Below, piece by piece: positions 61,701 through 64,000 of a DNA stretch of 64,000 nt; the stretch's first letter is position 1; the number at the start of each line of letters is the position of its first letter. A program made the position numbers and the translations under genes. Origin of the DNA: Lineus longissimus (lineage: Eukaryota; Nemertea; Pilidiophora; Heteronemertea; Lineidae); the NCBI RefSeq assembly GCF_910592395.1, contig NC_088311.1:1676501-1740500 (forward strand). Reading direction: 5' to 3'. The notes under the pieces were generated by a model, which saw only the letters and a list, made by a program, of their open reading frames with translations, did not search any database and was not told the DNA's origin.

Positions 61701-63924
61701 ATCTGAGCAATGACGGCTATATATTCCACTCAACAAAAAGTCATGCCTTGAAGAGAAAACCTTCAGACTAGCCTAGGAGTGACAAGGGGCAAAAGTAGCC
61801 GCAGGGGAGGGCAAGAGTCCAGTGGTAACCACAGTGGAGGACAAGAGTCCAGTGGTAATCATAGTGGAGGACAAGAGTCCAGTGGTAACCACAGTGGAGG
61901 ACAAGAGTCCAGTGGTAACCACAGTGTCAGTGGAGGACAAGAGTCCAATGGTAACCACAGAGGAGGATAAGAGTCCAGTGGTAACCATAGTGGAGGACAA
62001 GAGTCCAGTGGTAACCACAGTGGAGGACAAGAGTCCAGTGGTAACCACAGTGGAGGACAAGAGTCCAGTGGTAACCACAGTGGAGGACAAGAGTCCAGTG
62101 GTAACCATAGTGGAGGACAAGAGTCCAGTGGTAACCACAGTGTCAATGGAGGACAAGAGTCCAGTGGTAACCACAGTGGAGGACAAGAGTCCAGTGTTAA
62201 CCACAGTGTCAGTGGAGGACAAGAGTCCAGTGGTAACCACAGTGGAGGACAAGAGTCCAGTGTTAACCACAGTGGAGGACAAGAGTCCAGTGGTAACCAC
62301 AGTGGAGGACAAGAGTCCAGTGGTAACCATAGTGGAGGGCAAGAGTTCAGAGTCTAGTGAGAGTATCTAGAGGAGAGTTTTCAGTGGTAATACCAGATTA
62401 CCTTGAGGTGTGGGGGAATAGGGATGACTTTTCCAGGAAATCCTATATCAAACCAGGGCATGCCAGGGCGATGTGATTTTAATTTTCTCTTGTCTCTAAA
62501 AGAGGCATTAGACCTCCAATTGCAAGGTTCAATAGATTTCATATTAGCATTCCAACAGAATTGCTACTACTAAAATTGTCAGGAAATGGCACTATAGGCT
62601 AAGTGAATATGGATGCTGGTAGTAGTACCAAGTGAGAGAACATCAAATTCCTGAGGCATTCCTTTCTAATGAACTTGTCCTAAATACCATTACTGATTGT
62701 ATGAAGTGTCATTGTCCTTATTCATTCATTAGGCCCTACAACATACTCTGCAATCTAGTCTCCACTCTGGCTGATTTTCAGCAGGGTGGTTCAAGTTTGG
62801 AAGACAAATTGCAATTTCACTAATTTTCACAGTTTTTAAAATTTCAGAACAACGAAAACATCATGTATATAATTGAAAAACAGTACTCCCCAGCCACACC
62901 CCTCATTCTATAGTTCATTCTATAGAAGGCCATACAACAAACTACCTGGGAATTGTGTAAAAGACAGGGAAATTGCTACCCAAACAACCCTAAATACCTA
63001 TAGCCAGGACACCTATTGTAGAAAGAAAAGCTTTTCTGAGAAACCCAAACAAAAGCTAAAGAATGTTTTTTTATTGGACATTTTGGTTGAACACTCACAA
63101 ACCTCAGCTTGATTATATCACCTTAATCACCCAACTGAGTACCCAGCTGGACCTTCCTGTATAGTACTAAAATAAACTTTGAGAACTAGCACACCCGTGT
63201 TATACAACATTTAGTAACATCTTAAGAGTAACCAGCTGGTTATACTCTAGTCTTATCTAAGGTAACATCACATGACTCTATTCTATTCCTTCAAAAAGAG
63301 ATAGGAGCAAATAAATTTTACAAGAATGACATGTGAACATGAATACAATGTTTTACCCACTAACCATCCAAAATTCAGCTGAAAAAAGCGATTCGATACA
63401 TGAAAAAACTTGGTCGGAAGAGGGTTGATCCCTTGCCATCACTCTCCAAAACCGAGGTCAAGAAATCTCACTTCTAAGAAATCGAAAGAAACTGAAGTCT
63501 AAATTCTCACCTGTCCCAAATCGATGGTCAAGTTGACTTCATTGTATTCGACACCCCTGGATAAGGGAGGACTTTGCCACCATCTCTCCGTACCGTCCAC
63601 AGAATAGCCCGGGGGATGGCGCTGCCCAGGATCCCTCGGATCGCAGAAATCACAGAGCTGGCCCTTGACAATCTGACCCCCGGGTCGGAGATTGCGAGGA
63701 TCCTTCCACGGTTCGATTCCAGTTCCAGCGTAATTAGCTCCAGTCAGTTTACAAAACCATTCTCTGTCCGATATCCCTTCTCCACAAGTTGCAGTCGAAT
63801 AAACCTTTTTCCCTTCAGCTAAGTTAAAATACGGTGGGTTCAGAACTTGTGAATTTGCTCCAAAACCGCACAAGATAGTCAATACAATAGCGCACAGCGC
63901 GAGGCAATGCTCCCTCAACGCCAT
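32599..63924 (-). CDS. LAMA5: Laminin subunit alpha, alpha-3/alpha-5 class, complete
   Basis: I trace 64 coding exons, all GT-AG with matching phases, from the ATG at 63924 to the TAA at 32599-32601, for about 3631 residues (human LAMA5 about 3695). The chain is a secreted basement-membrane subunit that pairs with beta and gamma chains through its coiled coil and binds integrins and dystroglycan through its C-terminal LG domains. Domain order: signal peptide, LN, LEa repeats, domain IVB, LEb repeats, domain IVA (L4), LEc repeats, coiled coil, LG1-LG5. The long domain IVB between LEa and LEb, and the motif [13 protein letters not shown] in LN, place it in the alpha-3/alpha-5 class rather than alpha-1/2. 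Orthology to one vertebrate paralogue is not implied, since the split into alpha-3 and alpha-5 is probably vertebrate. Exon coordinates are given block by block in the following entries. Confidence 0.96.
34969..40654 (-). CDS. Laminin alpha block 6: LG1-LG3, linker and start of LG4 (exons 49-58)
   Basis: Exons 40487-40654, 40124-40254, 39783-39930, 39398-39522, 37294-37722, 36895-37012, 36465-36611, 35983-36128, 35576-35755 and 34969-35440. LG1 (exons 49-52) has [20 protein letters not shown] and [12 protein letters not shown]2 (53-54) has [20 protein letters not shown] and [22 protein letters not shown]3 runs from [16 protein letters not shown] to about residue 3226. LG1-3 form the integrin-binding unit. 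Exon 58 (472 bp) codes the LG3 end, a Pro/Thr-rich linker of about 30 residues ([20 protein letters not shown]) and the first half of LG4. The linker has no obvious RxxR furin site. The intron at 37723-39397 contains a hairpin. Confidence 0.94.
36236..36334. other. GC-rich patch in a laminin intron
   Basis: Within the intron at 36129-36464, the stretch gactgtcccgagttggcgcc, then accggccgatagcctcgggg and tggcagtagccgggctcgga, is much more GC-rich than its surroundings. I cannot fold it into a tRNA and see no box A/B pair I trust. It may be a fragment of a retroposon. Confidence 0.3.
38644..38703. other. 60-nt hairpin in a laminin intron
   Basis: ctgtaaaccggttaatgatc pairs with the downstream gaacattacccggtttacag: 19 of 21 positions pair, with an 18-nt loop. 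The size and pairing resemble a pre-miRNA, but a small palindromic repeat would look the same. It can be read from either strand. Confidence 0.5.
40868..44771 (-). CDS. Laminin alpha block 5: coiled-coil domain II/I (exons 38-48)
   Basis: Exons 44620-44771, 44255-44359, 43982-44093, 43583-43753, 43096-43289, 42822-42938, 42355-42512, 42065-42203, 41651-41861, 41333-41518 and 40868-41022 code about residues 2105-2671. It opens with [20 protein letters not shown], matching the cysteine pair that starts the long arm in vertebrate chains (CDHCVVLLLDDLE in human LAMA5). The rest is rich in Lys, Glu, Asp, Ala and Leu with heptad-like spacing, for example [18 protein letters not shown]. This segment assembles with beta and gamma chains into the trimer. 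Confidence 0.93.
44939..50039 (-). CDS. Laminin alpha block 4: LEb, domain IVA and LEc (exons 26-37)
   Basis: Exons 49831-50039, 49021-49508, 48423-48674, 48172-48255, 47828-47949, 47500-47608, 47026-47255, 46667-46753, 46161-46372, 45880-45980, 45414-45594 and 44939-45076. EGF-like modules resume at [20 protein letters not shown]. The module [19 protein letters not shown] is interrupted by domain IVA (exons 28-31, with [20 protein letters not shown]) and resumes at [15 protein letters not shown], the normal insertion point of an L4 domain. LEc modules follow to MVPGQGC. Exon 27 (488 bp) is the largest here and holds several modules without introns. Confidence 0.94.
50312..53470 (-). CDS. Laminin alpha block 3: domain IVB (exons 16-25)
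   Basis: Exons 53314-53470, 52884-53153, 52669-52763, 52287-52452, 51905-52071, 51619-51736, 51297-51379, 50979-51126, 50732-50861 and 50312-50576 code residues 835-1367. This globular region, between the first two EGF arrays, is characteristic of alpha-3B and alpha-5 chains. It starts with [20 protein letters not shown] and [20 protein letters not shown], similar to human LAMA5. The motif [12 protein letters not shown] near the end corresponds to WLWLDYVLVVPEN of human. A paired internal pattern ([20 protein letters not shown] then VVLLPESYF) recalls the human repeat of the same fold. Confidence 0.9.
53753..60829 (-). CDS. Laminin alpha block 2: LEa EGF-like repeats (exons 4-15)
   Basis: Exons 60616-60829, 59692-59810, 58345-58435, 56993-57089, 56645-56820, 56273-56410, 55771-55908, 55315-55449, 54931-55068, 54523-54699, 54183-54341 and 53753-53852 code residues 274-834. 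I count ten complete laminin-type EGF modules and a partial eleventh that ends [11 protein letters not shown]. Each has the eight-Cys pattern, for example [18 protein letters not shown] and [19 protein letters not shown]. The exons from 8 to 14 each hold about one module and most keep the same phase, consistent with growth by exon duplication. Exon 6 is found just beyond the 1.25-kb introns that flank it. Confidence 0.95.
57090..58344. other. Laminin intron 6 with a poly-G run
   Basis: A 1.25-kb intron with a G-rich tract at about 57196-57219 (cgggccgggt followed by a run of 14 G). No exon is missing here: the EGF module reads straight from exon 6 (ending TDAC) to exon 7 (starting ECRCNN). 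Confidence 0.5.
60940..63924 (-). CDS. Laminin alpha block 1: signal peptide and LN domain (exons 1-3)
   Basis: Exons 63511-63924, 61413-61646 and 60940-61110 code residues 1-273. A hydrophobic signal sequence ([15 protein letters not shown]) precedes the mature start near residue 26. The LN domain begins [20 protein letters not shown] and contains [47 protein letters not shown] and [18 protein letters not shown], all hallmarks. LN domains mediate laminin polymerisation at the alpha-beta-gamma node. Intron 1 (61647-63510) is the longest of the gene and carries a minisatellite. Confidence 0.96.
61806..62357. repeat. Minisatellite, 30/36-bp units, 17 full copies plus a partial one
   Basis: The unit is ggaggacaagagtccagtgg followed by taaccacagt. 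Fourteen full units are 30 bp. Three, at 61896-61931, 62112-62147 and 62178-62213, carry an extra gtcagt or gtcaat and are 36 bp. Because both lengths are multiples of three, the array stays open in frames on both strands, which explains the long but meaningless open frames at this spot. It lies in laminin intron 1. Confidence 0.95.
62358..63510. other. Rest of laminin intron 1
   Basis: After the minisatellite the intron continues for 1.15 kb to exon 1. It is AT-rich and I see no exon, repeat or RNA gene in it. An enhancer in this first intron is possible but there is no sequence evidence for one. Confidence 0.5.
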
Positions 63925-64000
63925 TTCACCTCCAACTGACGACTAGGCGGTGGCGATATCAAAGCACGCGGAATCGGGCCTATTCCATTTACTTGATATA
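63925..64000 (-). promoter_or_regulatory. Laminin 5' UTR / proximal upstream sequence (partial)
   Basis: Only 76 bases upstream of the laminin ATG are in the window. The ATG lies in the context GAAATGG, a good initiation context. No promoter element can be named. Confidence 0.4.

Noticed and set aside
61773-62342. 189-codon open frame on the minus strand ([10 protein letters not shown] repeats) and a 182-codon frame on the plus strand ([10 protein letters not shown] repeats) at the same spot
   Set aside because: Both are translations of the 30/36-bp minisatellite, open only because the unit length is a multiple of three; the locus is inside laminin intron 1 and has no splice-consistent coding context.
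61806-62357. Regularly spaced repeats resembling a CRISPR array
   Set aside because: The units are contiguous with no unique spacers, and the DNA is animal nuclear DNA with introns.
1-64000. A novel multigene system (defence locus, biosynthetic cluster, selfish element with genes)
   Set aside because: All recognised genes are standard single-copy animal genes with ordinary neighbours; the only mobile DNA is non-coding.

Overview
The window is nuclear DNA of an animal, most likely a marine invertebrate. Every gene is split by many GT-AG introns of roughly 100-1900 bp. The predicted proteins are bilaterian orthologues of about the usual length. The words 'taggccta' and 'tacatgta' are common, which I associate with marine deuterostome and spiralian genomes. 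I cannot name the phylum. Gene models below were built by hand from splice sites, reading phase and remembered protein families; no search was run.

Layout from left to right. (1) 3-188, + strand: last coding exon of an unrecognised gene. (2) 383-3445, - strand: EIPR1, a WD40 protein, in 8 coding exons. (3) 4695-16441, + strand: RICTOR, the defining subunit of mTORC2, complete in 28 coding exons. (4) 20323-22153, - strand: an FKBP12-type prolyl isomerase in 5 exons, whose last intron looks like a minor-spliceosome (U12) AT-AC intron. (5) 22662-24808, + strand: PSMB2, proteasome subunit beta-4, in 6 exons, divergent from the FKBP gene. (6) 26766-29370, + strand: CFAP95 (C9orf135-like), a ciliary axoneme protein, in 6 exons. 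(7) 32599-63924, - strand: a complete laminin alpha chain of the alpha-3/alpha-5 class, 64 coding exons and about 3631 residues, filling half the window.

The genes do not form an operon or one pathway. Two of them, RICTOR and FKBP12, both belong to TOR biology and are convergent neighbours; this may be chance. EIPR1/RICTOR and FKBP/PSMB2 are head-to-head pairs with short shared upstream regions.

Repeats: two related palindromic elements bounded by TTAA, one complete in a CFAP95 intron and one truncated in an EIPR1 intron; a perfect 148-bp tandem duplication; a three-copy array after CFAP95; a 17-unit minisatellite in the first laminin intron; and a 60-nt hairpin in another laminin intron. 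I found no previously undescribed multigene system. The strongest unusual observations are the AT-AC intron and the TTAA palindromic element family.
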